A stretch of DNA of 64,000 nt from the NCBI RefSeq assembly GCF_000636015.1, contig NZ_JFZJ01000002.1, positions 1-64,000 on the forward strand. The letters run 5' to 3'. The notes below the pieces were generated by a model. It saw nothing but the letters and a program-made list of their open reading frames with translations, did not search any database and had not been told where the DNA came from. The stretch comes from Rhodomicrobium udaipurense JA643 (GTDB taxonomy: Bacteria; Pseudomonadota; Alphaproteobacteria; Rhizobiales; Rhodomicrobiaceae). Numbering within the stretch: position 1 is the first letter of the stretch; the number at the start of each line of letters is the position of its first letter. The position numbers were made by a program, and so were the translations under genes. Shown here one piece after another: positions 37,239 through 46,720 of the stretch.

Positions 37239-38109
37239 GCATGTGCGCATCGTCGAGGTGGGGCCACGCGACGGCCTGCAAAACGAGGCTGCGACGCTGC
37301 CGGTCGAAACGCGCGTCTCCTTCATCGAAAAGCTGATCGCGGCGGGGCTGACGACAATCGAGGCGGGCAGTTTTGTCTCGCCGCGCCGGGTGCCGCAGAT
37401 GGCGGACACGGCGGCCGTGCTGAAAGCGTTCGCGGGCAGGCGCGGCGTGTCGTTGCCGGTGCTCGTGCCCAACATGACCGGGCTTGAGGCTGCGCTTGCG
37501 GCGGGTGCGCGGGAGATCGCGATCTTCGCGTCGGCTTCGGAAAGCTTCTCGCAGAAGAACATAAACTGCTCGATTGCCGAGTCCTTCGAGCGGTTCGCGC
37601 CCGTGGTCGAGCGCGCGCAGGCGGAAGGCGTGGCTGTGCGCGGCTATGTGTCTTGCGTCCTCGGCTGCCCCTATGAAGGCGCGGTGCCGCTCTCGCGGGT
37701 GGCGGATGTGGCCGAAAGGCTCGCGGCACTCGGCTGCTACGAGGTTTCGCTCGGCGACACCATTGGCGTCGGCACGCCGAATGCCGCGCGCGCCATGCTG
37801 CGGGCAGTGGCGGAGCGCGTGCCGATGAAAAGCCTCGCCGTCCATTTCCACGATACCAAAGGGCAGGCGGTCGCGAACATCTACGCATGTCTTGAAGAGG
37901 GCGTCCGCGTGGTCGACGGTTCGGCGGGCGGCCTCGGCGGATGCCCCTATGCGCCCGGTGCTTCGGGGAACGTGGCCACGGAGGATGTGGTTTATCTGCT
38001 CGACGGCCTCGGCTTCGAGACGGGCGTAGATCGCGCCGCGATCATGGAGGCCGCGCGATTCGCCCTTGAAGCGCTCGGCAAAGGCGGGGCGATGCGACGC
38101 GGGCCATGA
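37231..38109 (+). CDS. Hydroxymethylglutaryl-CoA lyase
   Basis: Splits HMG-CoA into acetoacetate and acetyl-CoA, the last leucine-degradation step. DRE-TIM signature: VEVGPRDGLQNEAATLPVE (the R-D pair binds metal and substrate), ASESFSQKNINCSI, and the catalytic Cys in the glycine loop AGGLGGCPYAPGASGNVATED. The length of 292 is typical. Its start overlaps the end of the MCC alpha gene by 8 bases, so translation is coupled. It closes the leucine cluster. Confidence 0.95.
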   Translation: MVEHVRIVEVGPRDGLQNEAATLPVETRVSFIEKLIAAGLTTIEAGSFVSPRRVPQMADTAAVLKAFAGRRGVSLPVLVPNMTGLEAALAAGAREIAIFASASESFSQKNINCSIAESFERFAPVVERAQAEGVAVRGYVSCVLGCPYEGAVPLSRVADVAERLAALGCYEVSLGDTIGVGTPNAARAMLRAVAERVPMKSLAVHFHDTKGQAVANIYACLEEGVRVVDGSAGGLGGCPYAPGASGNVATEDVVYLLDGLGFETGVDRAAIMEAARFALEALGKGGAMRRGP

Positions 38110-38295
38110 GCGGGGGACGCCTTTTGCCACCGATTACGACTTGGCTCGAACACCATGGCTGCCGATATGTCAGACGGCATGACCCGCAACAGTTGAACCG
38201 GCTTTGCGATAGGATCATGCTCCGCAAAATGTCGAACGAGGCCCCGTTTTCACCGAGGCGATCTCGCTTGACGAAGAAATCCGAGGAGACCCGCT

Positions 38296-39473
<1,178 letters not shown>

Positions 39474-39477
<4 letters not shown>

Positions 39478-40769
39478 GCGGCGGCGGTCAAGATGGGCTG
39501 AGCGGCGGCGGTCAAGACAGCATGAGCAGCGGGAATACGGGATCAGCGGGCCGCCCGAAGCCGGGGCCGCTCGCGCATCTGCGCGTGCTCGACCTCAGCC
39601 GCGTGCTGGCGGGGCCGTGGGCGAGCCAGCTTCTCGCGGATCTGGGCGCGACCGTCTTCAAGATCGAGAAGCCGGTGGAGGGCGACGACACGCGCCGCTG
39701 GGGCCCGCCGTTTCTTAAGGACGCGAGCGGTGCGGACACGAGCGAGAGCGCGTATTACCTCGCGGCCAATCGCGGCAAGCGCTCGGTCGCGATAGACATC
39801 GCAAAGCCGGAGGGGAGCGCGCTTGTTCGCCGCCTCGCCGCGACGTGCGACGTGTTTCTCGAAAACTTCAAGGTCGGCGGTCTGGCGAAATACGGCCTCG
39901 ATTACGCGGCGATTCGTGCCGTGAAGCCGGACATCGTCTATTGCTCGATCACGGGCTTCGGACAGACCGGGCCTTACGCAGCGCGCCCAGGCTACGACTT
40001 CATGATTCAGGGCATGGGCGGGTTGATGAGCCTCACGGGCGAGCCGGACGGCGAACCCATGAAGGTGGGCGTCGCCTTGGCGGATGTCTTCACCGGCATG
40101 TATGCGAGCGTGGGCGTGCTCGCCGCGCTCGCCCATCGCGACCGCACCGGCGAAGGGCAATATATCGACCTCGCGCTGCTCGATGTGCAGACCGCCGTGC
40201 TCGCCAATCAGGCGACGAACTGGCTCGTCGGCGGGGTGGTGCCCAAGCGGCTCGGCAACGCGCATCCGAATATCGTGCCGTATCAGGTGTTCGAGACGCG
40301 CGACGGCCATGTGATCGTCGCCGTCGGCAATGATGCGCAGTTCACGCGGTTCTGCGCGGCGGCGGGCTGCGAAGCTTTGGCGCGCGATGCGAAATTCGCG
40401 ACCAACGTCGCGCGCGTGCGCCATCGTAACGAGCTTGTCGCGCTCTTGAAGCCGCTCCTCGCGGCCCGCGCCAGCGTGGACTGGATCGCGGCGCTTGAGG
40501 CGGCGGGTGTGCCGTGTGGTCCGATCAACGACGTCGCGCAGGTCTTCGCGCAAGAGCAGATCCGCCATCGTGGCATGGTGGTGCGCATGGAACATCCGGC
40601 GGGTTCGGTCGATCTCGTCGGTAATCCGCTGCAACTTTCGGAAACGCCCGTCGCCTGTGACCGCGCGCCGCCGCTTCTTGGCGCCGACACGGAGCGGACG
40701 CTTCTGAACATCGGCCTCGACGCCGACGCGATTGCGGCGTTACGCGAAAGCGGCGCGATCGGCGATTAG
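39474..40769 (+). CDS. CaiB/BaiF CoA-transferase (probable succinyl-CoA:glutarate CoA-transferase)
   Basis: Family III CoA-transferase. [20 protein letters not shown] marks the N-terminus, followed by [18 protein letters not shown] and the catalytic Asp region [19 protein letters not shown]; the C-terminal interlocked part holds [15 protein letters not shown]. Coupling with gcdH (ATGA overlap) points to activation of glutarate, as in the human C7orf10/SUGCT pathway. The first 26 residues are an odd imperfect 8-residue repeat ([24 protein letters not shown]) coded by a 24-base tandem repeat. Translation could start later, at 39522. Confidence 0.88.
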
Positions 40770-40789
40770 CGCGAGGGCGAGGGCAAAAG

Positions 40790-40817
40790 AAAACCGCGAG
40801 GTGCCCCTCGCGGTTTT
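40790..40817 (+). terminator. Rho-independent terminator
   Basis: AAAACCGCGAGG pairs perfectly with CCTCGCGGTTTT around a 4-base loop, 20 bases after the CoA-transferase stop. This ends the catabolic island, and can also serve the minus strand. Confidence 0.9.
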
Positions 40818-40898
40818 CGATCAATCCGGCCACATGGGCTCTGCCTTTCGGGAAAAGGGGAGAACCGCCGCATCGTTGTTCGACGCGGCGGGAGTGTT

Positions 40899-41360
40899 TC
40901 AAATCTGGCGGAACTTCTTGGCGAGCAATCCGGCGACAAGGCCGCCTGCTGCGGCTGCGGTTGCGACCTTTATGGGGCCATAGGTCCGCACGGCATATTC
41001 GATCTGCCGTCCGATGTCGTTGACGGTCGCTGGCACCTGCGCCTGAAAAGCCTGAACGGGGCGTTCGAACGCTTCACTTACGCTTGGTGTCTTCTCCCTG
41101 GTAATTCCATAGGCCACGAATGCTATCAGCAATCCAACTCCGGTCAGGACTCCAGCCAGAATTGCCGCCGATGTCACCGGATCGTTGTTCCGGGAGGTTA
41201 ACTCCCAGAAACCCGCCAACAGCGCGAAGACGATCGCCCCAAGGAACGCCGTCGCCGCCACTGAAAGCACGAGATACCTCGTGACCATTGTTTTCGCGTA
41301 ATCGCCCACGCGCCGACCCGCTTCGCCGACGGCCATTAGCCTCAGAGCTGCTCCAAACAT
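40899..41360 (-). CDS. Small membrane protein, possible phage-holin-like/DUF1469 type, 153 aa
   Basis: Two strong TM segments near residues 28-50 (YLVLSVAATAFLGAIVFALLAG) and 63-85 (AAILAGVLTGVGLLIAFVAYGI), then a soluble stretch and a short hydrophobic C-terminal segment (KVATAAAAGGLVAGLLAKKF). Such two-TM proteins are often labelled phage-holin family though they are chromosomal and not lytic. The start at 41360 follows AAGGAG. It lies 13 bases after a DUF883 gene and likely shares a stress-type operon with it. Confidence 0.65.
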   Translation of the reverse strand: MFGAALRLMAVGEAGRRVGDYAKTMVTRYLVLSVAATAFLGAIVFALLAGFWELTSRNNDPVTSAAILAGVLTGVGLLIAFVAYGITREKTPSVSEAFERPVQAFQAQVPATVNDIGRQIEYAVRTYGPIKVATAAAAGGLVAGLLAKKFRQI

Positions 41361-41373
41361 GGGCGTTACTCCT

Positions 41374-41640
41374 TCAGCGAGTGAGAAGCGCGCCGACGAG
41401 GAAGCCGACGCCAGCCGCAATGAGCGTTGCCTGCACCGGCTTGTCGCGGATCTGCTTTTCCACGTCGCCGATGTTCTGCTGCACCGTTTCCTTCACGTCA
41501 GAGAGCTTGTCCTGAGCATAGGAGCCGTATTTGTCGGTGAGTTCCTTCACCTGCGCGCGAAGATCGTCGATCTCGTTCTTGCTCTTGTCCGCGGCATAGT
41601 CGGTGGTGGAGTTGATCTCGTGGATGCTTTCCTTGGCCAT
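41374..41640 (-). CDS. ElaB/YqjD/DUF883-family protein, 88 aa
   Basis: Amphipathic helical protein with a C-terminal membrane anchor. The helix NEIDDLRAQVKELTDKYGSY is followed by VQQNIGDVEKQIRDKPVQATLIAAGVGFLVGALLTR in two parts. The DKPVQATLIAAGVGFLVGAL end is the DUF883 signature. In E. coli relatives bind ribosomes to the inner membrane in stationary phase. The start at 41640 follows AAAGGAATACC-type sequence. Probably co-transcribed with the downstream membrane protein. Confidence 0.9.
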   Translation of the reverse strand: MAKESIHEINSTTDYAADKSKNEIDDLRAQVKELTDKYGSYAQDKLSDVKETVQQNIGDVEKQIRDKPVQATLIAAGVGFLVGALLTR

Positions 41641-41972
41641 GCTGGTATTCCTTTCGACTTGTCCGTGTCTATTTCGATCAACTATTCCGCCCGAACGTTT
41701 CCATCTGAGCGGGAGCGATCTAGTGCCGGGCAAATCCGTGCCCGTCTGTCATTCGGAGAACGCGCCTATGCCATGAGCGTTCCACTCGTCGGCCGTGTCA
41801 TGCCGGGTTCCACGGAGCGATTGCGGACGATTCGCCAGCAGAACGATCGTCAGTCGTCGTGATTGGTTGCAAAGCCGTTGCATAACCGCCGCCGATTCAG
41901 TGAAGTCTCTTGTAGCGCTCAAGACCGCGCGCCATCTTCTGCACGTCGTGAAAGCCAAAAAGGATTCGCAAC

Positions 41973-42383
41973 ATGGCCGACGCAGAAAAATATCTTGCTC
42001 ACGTGAAGAAATACGTGAGTTCCCCCAATGAGGACGCCGTCGCGGCGATCGTGCGCCATCTCGGCATAGCGCTGCGCAACCGCGATTCGGCGCTCGTATC
42101 GGGGACCGATCCCGAAGAATTGAAGCGTGTCCGCGAAAGCTGGCTCAAGAAGAAGCTTGCGCTCACCGAGAGCGACGAAGCGCTCGACGCCGCCATCCAG
42201 TCGCTCATGGAAAAGATGAAGGGCGACCGCTCGAAGGAGCGCGTGACGGTCTATTACATGCTCGCCGACCACTTCGGAAAGCTGGAGGGGCTCGTGAAGC
42301 CCGCCGCCGCCCCCAAAGCCGCCAAGGCCGAGGCAAAGCCCGCCGCCGAGGCGAAGCCTGCGAAATCCGCCGCGAAGAAGTAG
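41973..42383 (+). CDS. DUF2853-family protein, 136 aa
   Basis: Small helical protein of unknown role. Typical opening MADAEKYLAHVKKYV, RHLGIALRNRDSALV, ELKRVRESWLKKKL and the VYYMLADHFGKLEGLV block. A C-terminal Ala/Lys-rich tail (PAAAPKAAKAEAKPAAEAKPAKSAAKK) is low complexity. Start preceded by AAAAGGATTCGCAAC. It stands alone and converges with an ABM-domain gene across a strong hairpin. Confidence 0.85.
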   Translation: MADAEKYLAHVKKYVSSPNEDAVAAIVRHLGIALRNRDSALVSGTDPEELKRVRESWLKKKLALTESDEALDAAIQSLMEKMKGDRSKERVTVYYMLADHFGKLEGLVKPAAAPKAAKAEAKPAAEAKPAKSAAKK

Positions 42384-42488
42384 GCGGCGACCGGCATCCG
42401 AAAGCGCGGCGCGCGAGTCCTTGTCGTCAATCAGGCGGCGCGTTATCGGAGATCGCAGAGCGTCCGCTATTCGAGGCGGATCGATTTC

Positions 42489-42527
42489 CGGCCGGGCGGG
42501 ATCGCGCAACAACGATCCGCCCGGCCG
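42489..42527. terminator. Strong hairpin between convergent genes
   Basis: A 15-bp stem (CGGCCGGGCGG...ATCG with one bulged G, paired with CGATCCGCCCGGCCG) around an 8-base loop sits between the stops of the DUF2853 gene and the minus-strand monooxygenase. No T-run, so factor-independent termination is only likely. Confidence 0.6.
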
Positions 42528-42546
42528 ATATGCATGGGTTTCCCGA

Positions 42547-42864
42547 TCAGGCGGGTTTCACTTCCTGGATGGACTCGAAGCCTTCGAAATGCGGGCCTTC
42601 GAGATAGAAAACCTTACGCTCGCCCGCGCCCTGATGCGCCGCGCGGAAGCTTTCCGAGCGCGTCCAGTCCTCGAAAGCCTGCTTGCTCGCCCAGATGGTG
42701 TGCGAGACGTAGAGCGTGTGGTCCTCCGCCTCCGGTCCCTTGAGGAGGTGGAACGCGACGAAGCCCGGCTCGCGATTGATATGGACGTCGCGCTTGAGCC
42801 AGACGCCCTCGAAATCCTGTTCGCTTCCCCTCTTCACCCGAAACCGGTTCATCGCAACAAACAT
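42547..42864 (-). CDS. ABM-domain monooxygenase, IsdG/HmoB-like, 105 aa
   Basis: Ferredoxin-like ABM fold. The residues needed for heme breakdown in IsdG-type enzymes (Asn7, Trp67, His77) have matching positions here: N6 in FVAMNRF, W67 in FEDWTRS and H77 in RAAHQGA. The protein is 105 residues, close to IsdG's size. It may therefore open heme oxidatively and release iron. No iron-uptake gene is adjacent. The start follows AAGGAGAACG. The ABM family is certain; heme degradation is an inference. Confidence 0.82.
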   Translation of the reverse strand: MFVAMNRFRVKRGSEQDFEGVWLKRDVHINREPGFVAFHLLKGPEAEDHTLYVSHTIWASKQAFEDWTRSESFRAAHQGAGERKVFYLEGPHFEGFESIQEVKPA

Positions 42865-42957
42865 ATATCGTTCTCCTTCCGAGGCTGGACCCTGAGGCCG
42901 GGCGCGCCGATATGACGTGCGAATACGCTTCGCCCATCTGGATTTAGGAGGACTTCC

Positions 42958-43743
42958 GTGGACTACAATCTCGAAGGCAAGCTTGCGTTTGTGACCGGAT
43001 CGACCAAGGGCATCGGCAAGGCGACCGCAGAGCTGCTTCTAAGGGAAGGCGCGCGGGTCATCCTTCATGGCCGCTCGCGCGAAACCGCGGAGCATGCAAA
43101 GAAGGATTTGCCAACGGCGCACGCGGTTTACGGCGACTTAGCGGACAAGGCGGACGTCGCCCGGATCATCGATGAGGTGAAGTCCATCGGCGACGTGCAA
43201 ATCCTCGTGAACAACGCCGGGATTTTCCAACCGAAGCCGTTTCAGGACATCCCGGACGAGGACTGGGCCCGCTTCTTCGAGGTCAACGTCATGTCGGGCG
43301 TGCGCTTCTCCCGCGCGTTCCTGCCGCCGATGTTGCTGCTGAACTGGGGGCGGATCATCTTCATCTCGTCCGAGTCCGCGCTCAATATTCCGGTGGAGAT
43401 GATCCATTATGGCATGACGAAAACGGCGCAGCTCGCGATTTCGCGCGGTCTGGCGGAGCTTACGAAAGGCACGCAGGTCACGGTGAATGCGGTACTGCCC
43501 GGCCCGACCTCGTCGGAGGGCGTGATGGACTTCGTGAAGGATCTGGCGAAATCCGAGGGCAAGGACGAGAAGGCCGTGGAAGCCGATTTCTTCAAGACCG
43601 CGCGGCCGACCTCGCTCTTGCAGCGCTTCGAAGACCCGCTTGAGATCGCGCAAACGGTCGTGTTCCTCGCGAGCCCGCTTTCGAGCGCGATCAACGGTGC
43701 GGCGCTGCGCGCGGATGGCGGCGTGTTCAAGTCGATTTTCTAA
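42958..43743 (+). CDS. Short-chain dehydrogenase/reductase (SDR)
   Basis: Classical SDR of 261 residues. The cofactor motif is TGSTKGIGKATAELL (14-28), with VNNAGIF as the NNAG motif. The active site is ISSESALNIP and HYGMTKTAQL (Ser, Tyr, Lys). An insert after GPTSSEGVMDFV and the IFLASPLSSAINGAALRADGG-like end are usual. The start is GTG at 42958, eight bases after TAGGAGG. The arginine after the glycine motif suggests NADPH. Substrate unknown; the gene is divergent from the ABM monooxygenase. Confidence 0.92.
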   Translation: MDYNLEGKLAFVTGSTKGIGKATAELLLREGARVILHGRSRETAEHAKKDLPTAHAVYGDLADKADVARIIDEVKSIGDVQILVNNAGIFQPKPFQDIPDEDWARFFEVNVMSGVRFSRAFLPPMLLLNWGRIIFISSESALNIPVEMIHYGMTKTAQLAISRGLAELTKGTQVTVNAVLPGPTSSEGVMDFVKDLAKSEGKDEKAVEADFFKTARPTSLLQRFEDPLEIAQTVVFLASPLSSAINGAALRADGGVFKSIF

Positions 43744-43765
43744 TCGACTGACCCGAGTGGCGTCT

Positions 43766-44032
43766 CTAAAAGCCCCAGCGCAGGCATCGCGCCCGCCTGC
43801 GACCGAAGCAGATATGCTGCGTACAAACGTCGATCCGCCCGCGTCCGCAGCTGCAATTGTTGCAGCCGTCGAACCATTCGACGCACAGTTTCGGGCACTG
43901 GCCGCCGAAAGCGGAAAACCGCGCGAGCCATGGCCCGCGACTGCCGCCTTCGCCGAGCGATGCGGCTTCCGCTAAAAACGAAGGCGCCGTCACGATCATC
44001 AGCGCGGCTGTTGCCGCAAGCCACGCTCGCAT
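43766..44032 (-). CDS. Secreted Cys-rich small protein, 88 aa
   Basis: Signal peptide at 1-23 (RAWLAATAALMIVTAPSFLAEA). The mature part has nine cysteines within its last 45 residues (CPKLCVEWFDGCNNCSCG, then DVCTQHICFG and ARCLRWGF), with a WFDGC core, implying several disulfides. The start at 44032 follows GAGGGGGACT. I recall similar short Cys-rich exported proteins in Rhizobiales but cannot assign a family. Monocistronic. Confidence 0.65.
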   Translation of the reverse strand: MRAWLAATAALMIVTAPSFLAEAASLGEGGSRGPWLARFSAFGGQCPKLCVEWFDGCNNCSCGRGRIDVCTQHICFGRRRARCLRWGF

Positions 44033-44182
44033 GTTCAGTCCCCCTCGTTGCGGTTGCTATCGCGTTGTTGCATTGACGCATCAGGCCTCAGAAAAACGTG
44101 AGCCCCGCCCACGCTCTCTTCCTTTTTAGTCATTTCATGCATAAAACTGTTTCATATTAAGAAAAAGTAGCCGAGCGTTTTT

Positions 44183-45793
44183 ATGTGTATCGATGAGTTG
44201 AACGGCGAGCGCGTCATAGACAGGTCGGGCGATATCGATCAGCGGCCGCCCGACGAAATTGGCCTGTCATCCTCCAGCGTTGTCCCGTATCGGCGTGCAG
44301 CGCTGGCGAGTGTCGCCGCTATTGATGTGCAGCGCGAGGCCGTGCCTTTGCGAGAGGCCGGCGGTCAGGCTTCATCTGCCGCCGCCGCGACGGCCGAGCG
44401 CCTTCAGGCTGAAATCGACGCAGCCTATGCGAAGGCCGCCGACCGCCTATCCGCTCTCTCCGATTCGATCGCGGCGCATGAGAAAAAATGCGTCGCCCCG
44501 AGCCTTGATGCCGAGATGCGCGAGGCCCGTCTCGCACGGCAGACCATGCTCATCGAAAACGGGCCGGAACTCGCCGAGCGCGTGCGCGAGGAGAAGAGCC
44601 GTCTTGCCGATCTCGACGCGTTCAAGGCGAAACACCGCATCACGCGCGAGCCGCATTATGCCGCGTCGCCGGTGCTGGGCCTCGGCGTGCTTTGCGCGCT
44701 CATCCTCACCGAAGCTGTGGTCAACGGCGTGCTGTTTGCCGGGACGAGCGAGCAGGGGGTTTTCGGCGGCTGGCTCGAAGCGCTGGTTCTCGCGATTGCC
44801 AATGCGGGCGCGGCGTTCCTCATCGGCTATTTCGCGCTGCCGCAGCTCAACCGACGATCCTTCGTTGCGAAGGCTGGCGCGGGCGTCTTCGTGCTCGCGG
44901 GCGTTGCTGCGATTTTCGCGATCAACCTGTTCGGCGCACATTACCGCGACTATCGCGAACGCGCCTTCGCCGATTCCATGACGCGCGTGGAAGCGAGCCG
45001 CCCGCCTCCAAAGGCAGCGGCCCCGCTTGGCACGGCAAAGCAAACGCTCGTCGCGTTGCCCGCCAAACCCATAACCGAGACGAAGGAGGCGGCGCTCCAC
45101 CCGGCCGGATCGAAGAGCGCGGAAGCGGACGCACTTCGCCGGCTCGTCGAAAACCCGTTCCGGATCGAAGGCTTTTCCAGCGTCTTTCTTCTTGTGATCG
45201 GTCTGTGCGCCGCCCTGATCGCCGCCGCCGATGGCTACAAGTTCGACGATCCCATCCCCGGCTACGGCCGACGGCATCGAAGCTATCGGCAGGCGCGGGC
45301 GGCTACGGCGGCGATGTTGCGCCGGGCGATGCATCGGGCTGGTGGAGGGGCGACCGCCGCCTTTCAGGCGCTCGACCGCAAGCTCGACCGGCACGCGGCG
45401 GCGCTTGCGGATTTGTCCTCGCGTCACGACGCGTGGGCCGCGGAACGCCGTCGCCTTCAGGCCGATCTCGATCGTGCGGCCCGACGCGCCGAAGCCGAGA
45501 TCGAAAGCCTCGAACGCGTTTCAAGGCGAACGGCACGAGGCGGATTCATGTATGCGCTGACTTCGAAACCGCTTCCGTCGCTCGAAGTGGAACGCGGCAA
45601 ATTCCTGGAAACACAGGAGAAGAAATTGAAGGCGTCACAAAAAGCCGTTCAGAAGGAGAAGGACGAGAGCTTCCGCTTTCTCGACGCCGCCGCCGATGGA
45701 TTTGAGACCATCCTCGCCGAAGCGGTCCGCACGAGCTTCGAAGGCGCTCGGCAGTCGACGCAAGTCGCAAACGCAGGAGCGGCCGCATGCTGA
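44183..45793 (+). CDS. Four-TM coiled-coil membrane protein of unknown function, 536 aa
   Basis: Layout: an N-terminal helical/coiled-coil part (about 60-155), three TM segments (162-186, 196-220, 228-251), a periplasmic/linker stretch with Pro/Ala (260-320), a fourth TM (331-351), then a juxtamembrane motif YKFDDPIPGYGRR and a long C-terminal coiled coil (370-515, Arg/Glu/Ala-rich). No enzyme motif seen. It overlaps the next gene by 7 bases, so the two work together. An AT-rich promoter region lies upstream (44110-44170). I do not recognise the family. It could be a scaffold or a membrane-remodelling/secretion component. Confidence 0.75.
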   Translation: MCIDELNGERVIDRSGDIDQRPPDEIGLSSSSVVPYRRAALASVAAIDVQREAVPLREAGGQASSAAAATAERLQAEIDAAYAKAADRLSALSDSIAAHEKKCVAPSLDAEMREARLARQTMLIENGPELAERVREEKSRLADLDAFKAKHRITREPHYAASPVLGLGVLCALILTEAVVNGVLFAGTSEQGVFGGWLEALVLAIANAGAAFLIGYFALPQLNRRSFVAKAGAGVFVLAGVAAIFAINLFGAHYRDYRERAFADSMTRVEASRPPPKAAAPLGTAKQTLVALPAKPITETKEAALHPAGSKSAEADALRRLVENPFRIEGFSSVFLLVIGLCAALIAAADGYKFDDPIPGYGRRHRSYRQARAATAAMLRRAMHRAGGGATAAFQALDRKLDRHAAALADLSSRHDAWAAERRRLQADLDRAARRAEAEIESLERVSRRTARGGFMYALTSKPLPSLEVERGKFLETQEKKLKASQKAVQKEKDESFRFLDAAADGFETILAEAVRTSFEGARQSTQVANAGAAAC

Positions 45794-46569
45794 GATCGGT
45801 GCTCGGAGTTCTTCTCATCGCGTGTACGGCGGCGCTCGCGGGTGGCGGCTTCTACGCCGCCGCAAGCCTCAAGGCGGACCTGATCGATCCGGCCACGCTC
45901 TGCCCCCGCAACGGCGCCACGAGCGCTACCCTCGTCCTTATTGACCGCACCGACCCGCTGACGCCGGTCGAGCAGTCCTTCGCAAAAGACTTGATCGCCG
46001 CGCAGCGCGATGCGGCCGCGCGCGGCGAGCGGATCGCCGTCAAGGTGCTGCGGGAGCGCGAACGCGGACTCGGCGTGGCGCTTGAAACGCTGGTCGATCT
46101 CTGCAATCCGGGCGCTGGCGCGGAGGTGAACCCGTTCTTCGAGAACCCGAAGCGGATCGCGGTCCGCTATGAGAGCGCCTTCCTTCAGCCGGTGGAGGAT
46201 GCGCTGGCGGCCCTCGAGAATGAGGGCACGGCTACTGCATCGCCCATTGCGGAGGCGCTGGCGCTTGGTGTGCAAAGCCTCGATGTTCAGCCAGAGGGGC
46301 TTCTCAAGGTAATTCTGATCTCGGACATGATGGAGCATGGACCCGGCGCTTCGGCCTATAATGGGACGCTCACCTCGGCCGCGCTGACCGAGCGTCTGCT
46401 GCCGGAGGTGCGGCCCGCGCTCAGCGCCGCGCGAACGAAAGTTGTGCTGCTCCCGCGCCCGCGCTTCGCGAAGCAGCAGGCGTCGGCGTTGAAGGTGTGG
46501 CGGCGGTTGTTTCTGGAACTCTCAGGCCGCGACCCGGATCTGATGCAGCCTTTCGACTCGGGCGCGTGA
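45787..46569 (+). CDS. Exported vWA-like protein of unknown function, 260 aa
   Basis: N-terminal signal or anchor (SVLGVLLIACTAALAGGGFYAA). A Rossmann-like alternation follows: ATLVLIDRTDPLTPVEQSF (a D-x-T-x-P, MIDAS-like start), an ERGLGVALETLVDLCNPG helix, TASPIAEALALG, and a later strand LKVILISDMMEHGPG, which corresponds to the late MIDAS Asp loop. The fold is my inference. Translation is coupled to the preceding four-TM gene (7-base overlap), so the product likely acts at the outer face of that membrane protein. Not recognised as a described system. Confidence 0.72.
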   Translation: MLRSVLGVLLIACTAALAGGGFYAAASLKADLIDPATLCPRNGATSATLVLIDRTDPLTPVEQSFAKDLIAAQRDAAARGERIAVKVLRERERGLGVALETLVDLCNPGAGAEVNPFFENPKRIAVRYESAFLQPVEDALAALENEGTATASPIAEALALGVQSLDVQPEGLLKVILISDMMEHGPGASAYNGTLTSAALTERLLPEVRPALSAARTKVVLLPRPRFAKQQASALKVWRRLFLELSGRDPDLMQPFDSGA

Positions 46570-46720
46570 TGCTCCGGAGCACCGTGCTCGGGCGGATCCG
46601 TTTTCGTCCACATTGCTGCACGCGCACCAGCAACTATTTGATTCTGTTGCAGTTTTGGATTTTACGCCTGATAACGGTGTTACGAGTATGAATCATGCAA
46701 AATCCGCCGCACCAGAGACC

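Noticed and set aside
36096-37562. 488-codon minus-strand frame
   Set aside because: Antisense of MCC alpha and HMG-CoA lyase, which carry clear motifs.
40899-41360. Phage origin of the holin-like gene
   Set aside because: No other phage gene nearby. It is paired with a DUF883 gene, as in chromosomal stress operons.
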